Positions 26,370 through 34,255 of a DNA stretch of 64,000 nucleotides are shown in pieces (the stretch's first letter is position 1; the number at the start of each line of letters is the position of its first letter). The position numbers and the translations under genes were made by a program. The notes beneath the pieces were generated by a model. That model was not told the DNA's origin and did not search any database. It saw only the letters and a list, made by a program, of their open reading frames with translations. Source of the DNA: an uncultured Paracoccaceae bacterium (GTDB lineage: Bacteria; Pseudomonadota; Alphaproteobacteria; Rhodobacterales; Rhodobacteraceae); assembly GCA_938002605.1 (NCBI GenBank), contig CALLAF010000020.1, positions 56,083 to 120,082 of the forward strand, read 5' to 3'.

Positions 26370-26750
26370 CTAGGGGCGCGCAAGATGCCAATTACCGCCG
26401 ACACCGTCGCCTGTTGTGTCGCCCGGTGCGCGGTCATTTACCCAAAGGTACAGCGGTTGGCCGTCATAGGCCCATTGCAAGCTACCGTCGTTACGGGTGA
26501 TCACGGTAAACGCGTCCGATGCTGTCGCATCCGCAGCAGCCACTAGCGGCGGCCAATTGACGGCGCAACCGCCGTTACACGCAGATGTCGTCGCCGTGTC
26601 TGGGTCAAATGTATAGAGGCTCATGCCGTCTGCATTTGTCAGAATGCCGTTTGTGTCGATGGCTGGCGCAGTCGCATGGCCCGCTGCATATGCGTCGTCA
26701 CATGCCGCGAGGCCAACAATTGTTGTCAAAGCAAGAATAGAAAGTTTCAT
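26370..26750 (-). CDS. Secreted lipoprotein with YxFxxD repeats (COG4315-like)
   Basis: Exported protein of 126 residues with a lipobox-like GLAAC at 14-18. It carries two copies of the secreted-repeat motif: SLYTFDPDTATTSACNGGCA and LYLWVNDRAPGDTTGDGVGG, which is the pattern of the COG4315/YxFxxD family of unknown function often found beside ECF sigma factors. It is 80 bases upstream of the sigma gene on the same strand, so the order lipoprotein-sigma-anti-sigma forms a likely envelope-stress cassette. Confidence 0.8.
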   Translation of the reverse strand: MKLSILALTTIVGLAACDDAYAAGHATAPAIDTNGILTNADGMSLYTFDPDTATTSACNGGCAVNWPPLVAAADATASDAFTVITRNDGSLQWAYDGQPLYLWVNDRAPGDTTGDGVGGNWHLARP

Positions 26751-26929
26751 AATTATTCTCCGGTTTTGTTTGGTGTCGCTGCCGGCCTATCCGGTCAGTT
26801 ACAATACCAACGGTTGGGGCATGGGTTTTAATCCCGAGACTTGAATTTTTTTTACACAAACCTGTCTATGGACATCGCAGAGCGCGTGTTTAGGGTGGTG
26901 CCCAGCACGCTAAAATCGGGATCAAGTGG

Positions 26930-29230
26930 ATGGAAAAATTCGGAAAAAGCCAATCGGTAAAGCGGGTCGAAGACATGCGGTTCGTGACCGGGCATGGCCG
27001 CTATATCGATGACATCGCGCCGCCGAACGCGCTTTATGCATATTTTTTGCGATCGTCCGTTGCGCATGGCGTGATTGCCGCGCTTGATCTTGATGATGCG
27101 CGGGATATGCCCGGTGTGCAGTTGATTGTCACGGTGGATGACCTGATCGCCGCAGGTGTCAAGATTGGTCTTGGAACCGCGGTGATTAAAAACCGCGATG
27201 GCACGCGCGGTGCAAAACCTGTGCGTCCGATTCTTGCGCAGGGGCGCGTGCGTCACGTCGGAGAGGCAATTGCCATGGTCGTCGCGGATAGTTTGTCCGA
27301 GGCCAAGGATGCGGCAGAGGTCATCGGGCTTGAGATTGACGATTTGGCCGTGCATGTGGATTTGGCGGTTGGTGGCGATGCTATCCATGCAGAGGCCCCC
27401 AAAAACCAAGCATTCGATTTTGGGTTGGGCGATGAGGCTGCGACCAAAGCGGCCATCGCCAGTGCCGCGCATGTGGTCACGACGGAGGTTGTCGACAACC
27501 GTATCATCGTGAACTCTATGGAGCCGCGCGGCTGTTTTGCTGAGGTTTCAGATGGCCGTTTGCATCTGGCTTTTGGCGGGCAAGGGGTCTGGGGGCTAAA
27601 GGATGATCTGGCCAAGCATTTTGGTCTGGAAAAAGCTGACATTCGTGTGACAAACCCTGACGTCGGTGGCGGCTTTGGTATGAAAGGCATGCGCTATCCC
27701 GAATATTTCGCGGTCGCCCATGCGGCGCGCGTGTTAGACCGGCCTGTGCGCTGGATGTCCGAGCGCACCGAGGCGATGCTATCCGATAATGCGGGCCGCG
27801 ATTTGACCACAAAGGCGACGCTGGCCTTTGATGAAAACCAACGTATTGTAGCCTATCATATTGATACGGTTGCAAATATAGGGGCCTATAATTCAAGCTT
27901 TGCGCAGCCGATCCAGACCGAATTGTTTTCTAAGGTCATGATGGGCACCTATGATGTGCAAACCGCCTATATGGGCTGCGTTGGGGTGTTCACAAATACG
28001 ACGCCCGTTGATGCTTATCGCGGTGCAGGTCGACCCGAAGCAATCTTTGTGTTGGAACGCGCGATGGACGAAGCCGCACGGCAAATGGGCGTTGATCCAT
28101 GGGTCTTGCGCGAGAAGAATTTTATTAAGCCCGATCAGTTCCCATACACATCTGTCACCGGCGTGACCTATGATGTGGGCGATTTCGCAAAGGTGCTGCA
28201 CCGCGCAGCGTCTGAATCTGATCGTGAGGGGTTCGCCACGCGCAAGGCCGAAAGCGCGGCCAAGGGGCTGCTACGCGGGCAGGGGCTTTGTTACTATATC
28301 GAAAGCATATTGGGCGACACCGAAGAAACCACAAAGGTCACATTCACGGATGATGGGGCGCTTATTTTCGTAGGCACCCAATCCAATGGGCAAGGGCATG
28401 AAACAGTCTATGCGCAATTCTTAGCAGATCAAACGGGGATCCCTGCGGCGCAGATTACAGTTGTGCAAGGCGATAGCGACCAAATTGCCAAAGGTGGCGG
28501 CACGGGCGGGTCACGTTCGGTGACGGTGCAAAACACCGCGACGTTGGCAACGGTCGGGGTGATCATCGACGCGTTCCGCGCGTTTCTAGCGACCGACCAA
28601 GGCGTTGACGCTGCAGCCATCAGTTTTGATGATGAAAGGTTCCGTATCGCAGGATCGAATCTGACACCAACGATGCTTGAGGTCGCTGAAATGGCCCGTG
28701 GTGCGGGACGCGATGAGTTGTTGACGCATTCGGCGACGATTGATCTGGAAAACCGGAGCTTTCCAAATGGGGCGCATATTGCAGAGGTCGAGATTGACCC
28801 CGAAACTGGCGTTGTCGCTGTCGATCGCTACACGGTGGTCGATGATTTTGGCAATTTGATCAACCCGATGCTGGCAGAAGGCCAAGTTCACGGTGGCGTG
28901 GCCCAAGGGATCGGGCAGGCGCTAACCGAACGGGTGGTGTTTGACGAAACCGGGCAATTGTTGACCGCAACATTCATGGATTACGGGATGCCGCGCGCGG
29001 ATGACATTCCGATGATCCGCTTTACCACCGAAAGCACGCCGTCGCTTAACAACCCGATGGGAATGAAAGGCTGTGGCGAGGCAGGTACCGTTGGGGCGCT
29101 GGCTGCCGTCGCGAATGCGGTTGTGGATGCGCTGTGGGATGTTGGGGTGCGGCAGGTTGATATGCCTTTTACGCCGCACCGGATCTGGAAAACCATCGCA
29201 GAGGCCAAGGAAAACAGTGCAGCTGCGTGA
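26930..29230 (+). CDS. Xanthine dehydrogenase-family molybdopterin-binding subunit (form II CoxL-like)
   Basis: Large subunit of a molybdenum hydroxylase, 766 residues. It begins with the family motif VKRVEDMRFVTGHGRYIDDI, has the GGGFGMKG molybdopterin motif and, at 362-368, AYRGAGR, which defines form II CoxL (form I carbon monoxide dehydrogenase has AYRCSFR); the active-site glutamate is E717 in GCGEAGT. Form II enzymes are not proven CO dehydrogenases and many act on aldehydes or N-heterocycles. No FAD-binding (CoxM) or 2Fe-2S (CoxS) subunit gene is adjacent, so the partners must lie elsewhere. Its stop overlaps the start of the DUF2235 gene. Confidence 0.9.
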   Translation: MEKFGKSQSVKRVEDMRFVTGHGRYIDDIAPPNALYAYFLRSSVAHGVIAALDLDDARDMPGVQLIVTVDDLIAAGVKIGLGTAVIKNRDGTRGAKPVRPILAQGRVRHVGEAIAMVVADSLSEAKDAAEVIGLEIDDLAVHVDLAVGGDAIHAEAPKNQAFDFGLGDEAATKAAIASAAHVVTTEVVDNRIIVNSMEPRGCFAEVSDGRLHLAFGGQGVWGLKDDLAKHFGLEKADIRVTNPDVGGGFGMKGMRYPEYFAVAHAARVLDRPVRWMSERTEAMLSDNAGRDLTTKATLAFDENQRIVAYHIDTVANIGAYNSSFAQPIQTELFSKVMMGTYDVQTAYMGCVGVFTNTTPVDAYRGAGRPEAIFVLERAMDEAARQMGVDPWVLREKNFIKPDQFPYTSVTGVTYDVGDFAKVLHRAASESDREGFATRKAESAAKGLLRGQGLCYYIESILGDTEETTKVTFTDDGALIFVGTQSNGQGHETVYAQFLADQTGIPAAQITVVQGDSDQIAKGGGTGGSRSVTVQNTATLATVGVIIDAFRAFLATDQGVDAAAISFDDERFRIAGSNLTPTMLEVAEMARGAGRDELLTHSATIDLENRSFPNGAHIAEVEIDPETGVVAVDRYTVVDDFGNLINPMLAEGQVHGGVAQGIGQALTERVVFDETGQLLTATFMDYGMPRADDIPMIRFTTESTPSLNNPMGMKGCGEAGTVGALAAVANAVVDALWDVGVRQVDMPFTPHRIWKTIAEAKENSAAA

Positions 29231-30275
29231 TTGGCTTTTTGGGCTTTTCGGGCGGCGTGCGCGCACCGAAGAAGGAGGCGTTCGCGGGCGCGGACCTGCG
29301 ACGCATATTGTCGTGCTTGATGGGACGCGGTCGTCACTTGCGCCAGGGTGCGAAACCAATGCAGGGATTACGTTTAAGCTGCTCAATGAGGTAAGCGCAC
29401 GTGCAAACCTGACCGTCTACTACGAAGCGGGTATTCAATGGCGCGACTGGTCGGGGACATGGGATGTAATCACCGGCAAGGGGATCAATCGTCAAATCAA
29501 GCGCGCTTATGGCGTGATCGCGTCGCGGTATCGGCCCGGCGATAAGATCATTCTGGTTGGCTATTCGCGCGGGGCTTATGCCGTGCGTTCGCTCGCGGGG
29601 GTGATCGACGGTATTGGGCTGCTCAAGCCAGAACATGCGACTGTGCGCGGGGTACGCCAAGCCTACCGGCATTACCGCAACGGCGATACGCGCCCGGTGG
29701 CGACGCGTTTTCGCGAACTTTACTGCCATGACGATGTAAAAATCGAAGCAGTGGCCGTTTGGGATACGGTCAAGGCGCTGGGCGTGCGTCTGCCAATCTT
29801 ATGGCGTTGGATGCCGACACAGCATGGGTTCCATAATCATGCGCTAGGCCCACATGTGTTGAACGGGTTCCATGCGCTAGCGCTGGATGAACGCCGCATG
29901 GCGTATGCGCCGGTGATGTGGCAGCGACCGGCTGAGTGGAAAGGCCATATGGAGCAGGTCTGGTTTCGCGGAAATCACGCAGATATTGGTGGGCAGGTGG
30001 GTGAACACCCGCAGGCGCGGTCGTTGGCGAATATCCCGCTGGTTTGGATGCTTGATCGGCTGTCAGATTGTGGCGTGCCTTTGCCCGACGGCTGGCGGGC
30101 ACGGTTCGTGCAAGATGTGAACGCCCCGTCGATTGGTCATTGGCGTGGCTGGGCAAAGGTATTTCTCGCGCGTCGCAAACGTGTGGTTGGGCGGTGCACC
30201 TCAGAACGGTTGCACGAGACGATTGCGCCTGAAGCGTCAGCTGGGGTTGACCTGCATGATCAGGCAGGTGGTTGA
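29217..30275 (+). CDS. DUF2235 alpha/beta-hydrolase-like protein
   Basis: Protein of 352 residues from a GTG at 29217 that overlaps the CoxL gene by 14 bases and has AAGGA upstream; a longer frame back to 29073 would be almost wholly inside coxL and is rejected. It contains the DUF2235 features: HIVVLDGTRSSLAPG at the N-terminus and the nucleophile elbow GYSRGAYAVR (S in G-Y-S-R-G), with HADIGG later. DUF2235 is the fold of T6SS phospholipase Tle1-type enzymes, but here there is no T6SS context, so a cytoplasmic hydrolase is more likely. It converges with the thioesterase gene, overlapping by 39 bases. Confidence 0.78.
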   Translation: MQLRDWLFGLFGRRARTEEGGVRGRGPATHIVVLDGTRSSLAPGCETNAGITFKLLNEVSARANLTVYYEAGIQWRDWSGTWDVITGKGINRQIKRAYGVIASRYRPGDKIILVGYSRGAYAVRSLAGVIDGIGLLKPEHATVRGVRQAYRHYRNGDTRPVATRFRELYCHDDVKIEAVAVWDTVKALGVRLPILWRWMPTQHGFHNHALGPHVLNGFHALALDERRMAYAPVMWQRPAEWKGHMEQVWFRGNHADIGGQVGEHPQARSLANIPLVWMLDRLSDCGVPLPDGWRARFVQDVNAPSIGHWRGWAKVFLARRKRVVGRCTSERLHETIAPEASAGVDLHDQAGG

Positions 30276-30716
30276 CCCGGTCGCATAGAGCTTGTCATCA
30301 TCCACACCTCTGATTTCACCATGCGAAACCCCAGTAGATCGCCCCGCGTGATCCAAGATACCGGTGGCGATAATCTCCATACCGATCGGGATCGCGCGGA
30401 CCAAGTTCACCTTATATTCAAGGGTCGTGTAAATCGCGCCCTTCGGCACAGCGGTCATCACCGCGCAGGCCATACAACTGTCAAGCAAGGTGCCATACCA
30501 GCCGCCGTGCACGCCGCCCATTGGATTCGTGTGCTGATACTCTGGGCGGCCAAGAAATGTCACCTTGCCCCGCGCGACGGTGTCGAGCCGGTAGTTCATT
30601 CCCAGCGCAATCGGCGCGCCTAGACCCGGTTCGGCAAGCATTGTCTGAAGATATTCCAACCCCGACATGGATAGCATGCGGTCGCGGTCGGGCAGGGTAT
30701 AGCTCGTCGTTGTCAT
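30237..30716 (-). CDS. PaaI-family hot-dog thioesterase
   Basis: Acyl-CoA thioesterase-like protein of about 159 residues. The hot-dog helix signature HTNPMGGVHGGWYGTLLDSC and the C-terminal beta strand VSHGEIRGVDDDKLYATGS match PaaI/YdiI-type enzymes. ATG 30716 has GAGG upstream; an ATG at 30731 is an alternative. The 3-prime end overlaps the end of the DUF2235 gene on the other strand. metF lies upstream on the same strand with a 36-base gap, so co-transcription is possible. Confidence 0.85.
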   Translation of the reverse strand: MTTTSYTLPDRDRMLSMSGLEYLQTMLAEPGLGAPIALGMNYRLDTVARGKVTFLGRPEYQHTNPMGGVHGGWYGTLLDSCMACAVMTAVPKGAIYTTLEYKVNLVRAIPIGMEIIATGILDHAGRSTGVSHGEIRGVDDDKLYATGSTTCLIMQVNPS

Positions 30717-30752
30717 CGGGGCCTCGGGCATTGTTTGCCCAAGGCTGACGGC

Positions 30753-31619
30753 TTAGGCGACGTTCTGCAAGCTCGCTTTTGGGGTCACGCCAAGCGCATG
30801 GCAAACATCGCGGGTCAATTCAGGACGGTTGAGCGTATAGAAATGCATGTGCTCAACCCCGCCTTGGCGCAGATCATCGCATAGTTCCGTTGCTAGTGCA
30901 GTTGCCAGCAAATCCGTTGTACCGTCGCGTGTGGCATTTTCAAAGGCGTCTGTGACGACCTGCGGGATCGTAGTGCCGCACATTTTAGCAAAGCGTTGGG
31001 TGCCCGCCCAGTTTTCAATCGGCAGAATCCCGGGAAGGATAGGGGCGTCGATACCTGCCTTTACACAGGCATCGCGGAACCGAAAGAATGTGTCGGCCTC
31101 AAAGAAAAATTGCGTGATCGCTGATGTAGCACCCGCATCAATCTTGCGTTTCAGAAACGCGATGTCAGCGGCTTGGTCTACGGCTTCGGGGTGTTTTTCA
31201 GGGTATGCACCGACGCGGATGTTAAATTTACCCGTATCCGCAAGCGCGCCAATCAATTCCACAGAGCTTGCAAAACCTTCGGCATGCGGGGTGAACCCAT
31301 CCGCCCCTTTGGGGGCATCGCCGCGCAGGGCCACGATTTCGCGCACACCTTCTTGGGCGTAACCTTCTGCGATCTCAAGCGTTTCTGCTTTGGTTGCATC
31401 GACACATGTTAAATGCGCGGCCACGTTCAAACCGCTAGTCTTGTGGATGGTGCCCACAGCCTCGTGCGTCAGTTTGCGGGTCGTGCCGCCTGCGCCGTAA
31501 GTCACAGATACGAATGTCGGATCAAGAGGGGCGAGCGTGTTCACACAATCCCAAAGCCGGAACGAAGCCGCGAGCGATTTGGGCGGGAAGAATTCGAACG
31601 ATACAGTTGTATTTGACAT
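30753..31619 (-). CDS. metF: 5,10-methylenetetrahydrofolate reductase
   Basis: FAD enzyme that makes 5-methyltetrahydrofolate for methionine synthesis, 288 residues. The N-terminal SFEFFPPKS, REIVALRGDAPKG and ITQFFFEADTFFRF are the standard MetF signatures (the glutamate of EFFPP acts in catalysis). The start at 31619 is preceded by AGAGAGG; a longer start at 31697 would overlap metR. It is divergent from the LysR-type metR, a pairing typical of methionine regulation. Confidence 0.95.
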   Translation of the reverse strand: MSNTTVSFEFFPPKSLAASFRLWDCVNTLAPLDPTFVSVTYGAGGTTRKLTHEAVGTIHKTSGLNVAAHLTCVDATKAETLEIAEGYAQEGVREIVALRGDAPKGADGFTPHAEGFASSVELIGALADTGKFNIRVGAYPEKHPEAVDQAADIAFLKRKIDAGATSAITQFFFEADTFFRFRDACVKAGIDAPILPGILPIENWAGTQRFAKMCGTTIPQVVTDAFENATRDGTTDLLATALATELCDDLRQGGVEHMHFYTLNRPELTRDVCHALGVTPKASLQNVA

Positions 31620-31665
31620 GGGCGGACCTCTCTCTTGCGCTGTCCGTATCGCAGCTTTATTAACA

Positions 31666-31678
31666 TGAGGCAAATTCA
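31666..31678. promoter_or_regulatory. Candidate MetR operator in the metF-metR intergenic region
   Basis: TGAGGCAAATTCA matches the MetR consensus TGAA-N5-TTCA with one substitution (G for A in the left arm). It lies 47 bases from the metF start and 33 bases from the metR start, between divergent genes. Confidence 0.45.
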
Positions 31679-31710
31679 TAACTTTCAGCACGATCATGAG
31701 GGTGGCTCAT

Positions 31711-32616
31711 ATGCACATCGAATTTCGGCATTTGCGGACCATCAAAGCCATTCATGATACCGGCGGGCTGGCCCGCGCGGCGGAACAATTGCACATCACG
31801 CAAAGCGCGCTGAGCCATCAGATCAAAGGGATCGAAGATCAGGCGGGCGTCGAATTGTTTGTGCGCCGGTCAAAACCGCTCAAGCTTTCCGCGGCGGGGA
31901 TGCGGATGCTTGCAGCCGCGGAAAACATCCTCCCGCAGGTTGCAGCGCTCGAGGCCGAGTTCTCAGGGCTAATTCAAGGCAGCGCGGGGCGGTTGCATAT
32001 CGCGATTGAATGCCATGCCTGTTTTGAATGGCTATTTCCGGTGCTTGAACAATTCCGCAAGGCCTGGCCAGAGGTCGATGTTGATATCCGCCCCGGTCTT
32101 GCCTTTGACGCGCTGCCAGCCCTGCGCAAAGAGGAGGTCGATCTGGTGGTCTCATCCGACCCCGAAGATCTGCCCGAGACTGACTTCACACCACTTTTCG
32201 ATTATGAACCCGTGTTTGTGGCGTCGAAGATGCATCCGCTTGCACAAAAAGAGGTGATCGAAGCGGAAGATTTTCGTGGCGAGACCCTGATCACCTATCC
32301 GGTTGACAGGGCGCGACTGGATGTCTTTTCAGAGCTCTTGACCCCCGCCCAAATCGAACCAGCATCAGTCCGTCAGGTTGAGCTGACGGCGGTGATATTG
32401 TTGCTTGTTGCGTCAAACCGCGGCGTGGCCGTGCTGCCCGATTGGGTCGTTAGCCAAGTGCGGTTTAACTCAGATTACGTCACGCGGCCGCTGACAAATA
32501 CAGGGATCACAAAGCGGCTTTATGCAGCCACGCGGTCGGATGATACGCATCGCCCGTTTATGGCGCATTTGATCCGCTTGGCGAAACAAGAAGCTGTTAA
32601 ACTGCAACGCCGCTAA
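31711..32616 (+). CDS. metR: LysR-family regulator, MetR-like
   Basis: Transcriptional regulator of 301 residues. The N-terminal HTH (IEFRHLRTIKAIHDTGGLAR, then AAEQLHITQSALSHQIKGIE) is a typical LysR wing; MetR proteins share the start of this segment and the substrate domain with homocysteine as coactivator. Divergence from metF supports the MetR assignment. The ATG at 31711 has GAGGGTGG at good spacing; the in-frame ATG at 31696 is less likely. Confidence 0.88.
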   Translation: MHIEFRHLRTIKAIHDTGGLARAAEQLHITQSALSHQIKGIEDQAGVELFVRRSKPLKLSAAGMRMLAAAENILPQVAALEAEFSGLIQGSAGRLHIAIECHACFEWLFPVLEQFRKAWPEVDVDIRPGLAFDALPALRKEEVDLVVSSDPEDLPETDFTPLFDYEPVFVASKMHPLAQKEVIEAEDFRGETLITYPVDRARLDVFSELLTPAQIEPASVRQVELTAVILLLVASNRGVAVLPDWVVSQVRFNSDYVTRPLTNTGITKRLYAATRSDDTHRPFMAHLIRLAKQEAVKLQRR

Positions 32617-32704
32617 CGGGTTTACCCAAATGCGGCTTTCCCCCTTGTTCTGCGCGTCATGACGGCCTATACGCCGCGCTTGATCCCGAACCCGGAGAAG
32701 TCCA

Positions 32705-33493
32705 ATGGCTGGCAGTGCAAACCTGAACGTGATGATGAAAACCGCCCGTAAAGCGGGGCGCGCATTGCTTAAAGACTTTGGCGAAGTTGAACAATTGCAG
32801 GTCAGCGCCAAAGGCCCCGGCGATTTTGTCAGCCGCGCCGACCGGACTGCCGAAGAAACCATTCGCGAAGAATTGCTGCACGCCCGCCCGACTTACGGTT
32901 TTTTGGGTGAAGAAGGCAAAGAAATCGAAGGCGCTGACCCAACCCGCCGCTGGATCGTCGATCCGCTTGATGGTACTACGAATTTTCTGCACGGGCTACC
33001 GCATTGGGCTGTGTCGATCGCGTTGGAACATAAAGGGCAGATCGTTGCGGGTGTTGTTTATGACCCAGCCAAGGACGAAATGTTCTATGCGGAAAAAGGC
33101 GGTGGTGCTTGGTTGAACGAAGGCCGCATGCGCGTGTCTGGCCGTCACCGGATGATCGAAAGCATTTTTGCAACTGGATTGCCGTTCGCAGGCCGTGCTG
33201 ATCTGCCTGAAACCCTACAAGACCTTGCACGTATTTTGCCTGCCTGTGCGGGCGTACGCCGCTTTGGCGCGGCAGCGCTTGATCTCGCCTATGTGGCTGC
33301 GGGCCGCTATGACGGGTTTTGGGAACGTAAATTGCACATTTGGGATATGGCCGCTGGTCTGATTATCGCGCGTGAAGCCGGTGCGATGCTAGAGCCGATC
33401 CGCCCGGACGGTGATATTTTGGCAGACGGCGAAGTGATCTGTTCAAATGAGCCGATCTTTGACAGTTTCGCAAAAGTGATCCGCAAGGCTTAG
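32705..33493 (+). CDS. Inositol monophosphatase family protein (SuhB-like)
   Basis: Mg-dependent phosphatase of 262 residues. Metal and substrate motifs are GFLGEEG (E), WIVDPLDGTTNFLHG (D-x-L-D-G-T) and WDMAAGLIIAREAGA. Substrate may be myo-inositol 1-phosphate or another small phosphate such as fructose-1,6-bisphosphate; SuhB proteins also act as transcription antitermination factors in E. coli. It converges with the rhomboid gene, overlapping by four bases. Confidence 0.92.
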   Translation: MAGSANLNVMMKTARKAGRALLKDFGEVEQLQVSAKGPGDFVSRADRTAEETIREELLHARPTYGFLGEEGKEIEGADPTRRWIVDPLDGTTNFLHGLPHWAVSIALEHKGQIVAGVVYDPAKDEMFYAEKGGGAWLNEGRMRVSGRHRMIESIFATGLPFAGRADLPETLQDLARILPACAGVRRFGAAALDLAYVAAGRYDGFWERKLHIWDMAAGLIIAREAGAMLEPIRPDGDILADGEVICSNEPIFDSFAKVIRKA

Positions 33494-34224
33494 CGCTTCA
33501 CCACAGGAATATTGCTGCGCTTGTATTGGGTTTCCGGGTGATCCGGATGCCCTTCGGTGCGTTTCCAAAACTCTGTGCTGCCGATCTTGAACCAAAACGG
33601 AAGCATCAGCACAAACCCGGCGACAAACCCACCAGCATGGGCCCAATGCGCCACGCCGCCGCCACCAGCGGCAGTGTTCAGCCCGTTAAAGATTTGCACC
33701 CCAAACCAGAACCCAAGCGTGATCCACGCGGGCAGTGGAAAGATGCGGAAAAACACGATGAAAAAGACAAAGACATCGACGCGGGCCTTGGGGAACAACA
33801 AGATATAGCCGCCCATCACGCCCGCAATTGCCCCCGATGCACCGACCATTGGCACCATCGACAGCGGTTGTGAGGCATATTGCGCCAATCCCGCCGCGAC
33901 CCCGCAGAGTAGGTAATAGATCAAGAACGGCACATGGCCAAGCTTGTCTTCTAGGTTATCCCCGTAGATCCACAAAAACAGCATATTGCCTGCAAGATGC
34001 ATAAAGCCGCTGTGCAAAAACATGGAGCTGATCGGCGTCGTCAGCCCGTTGCCCGCATAAAGCCGGGCAGGGATCAGCCCGTATTCCGCAAAAATGCGGT
34101 TAATTTCCCGGTCGGTTTGTAGCGCGTAGCTGCCAACAAAGATCAGGATATTCAAAAGAATAAGCGCGATCGTGACATAGGGGACGCGTTCAGATGGGTT
34201 GTGGTCGCGGAATGGTAAAAGCAT
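33490..34224 (-). CDS. Rhomboid-family intramembrane serine protease
   Basis: Membrane protein of 244 residues with about six transmembrane helices. Catalytic features are present: S130 in GASGAIAGVMGG, H186 in HWAHAGG and the oxyanion asparagine N80 in HLAGNMLF. The start at 34224 is chosen because residues before it in the longer frame are hydrophilic, overlap putA and are not family-like. The proline-metabolism gene putA lies 31 bases upstream on the same strand, probably as a separate unit. Confidence 0.9.
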   Translation of the reverse strand: MLLPFRDHNPSERVPYVTIALILLNILIFVGSYALQTDREINRIFAEYGLIPARLYAGNGLTTPISSMFLHSGFMHLAGNMLFLWIYGDNLEDKLGHVPFLIYYLLCGVAAGLAQYASQPLSMVPMVGASGAIAGVMGGYILLFPKARVDVFVFFIVFFRIFPLPAWITLGFWFGVQIFNGLNTAAGGGGVAHWAHAGGFVAGFVLMLPFWFKIGSTEFWKRTEGHPDHPETQYKRSNIPVVKR

Positions 34225-34255
34225 ACCGCGACCGTGATTTATGTCAGGCGCGGGG

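Noticed and set aside
29073..29216. Longer start for the DUF2235 protein
   Set aside because: The extension is inside coxL in another frame; GTG 29217 has AAGGA upstream and begins the plausible protein.
32617..32704. Possible suhB-type small RNA or riboswitch upstream of the inositol monophosphatase
   Set aside because: No conserved structural core or terminator-like hairpin was recognisable in the 88-base spacer.
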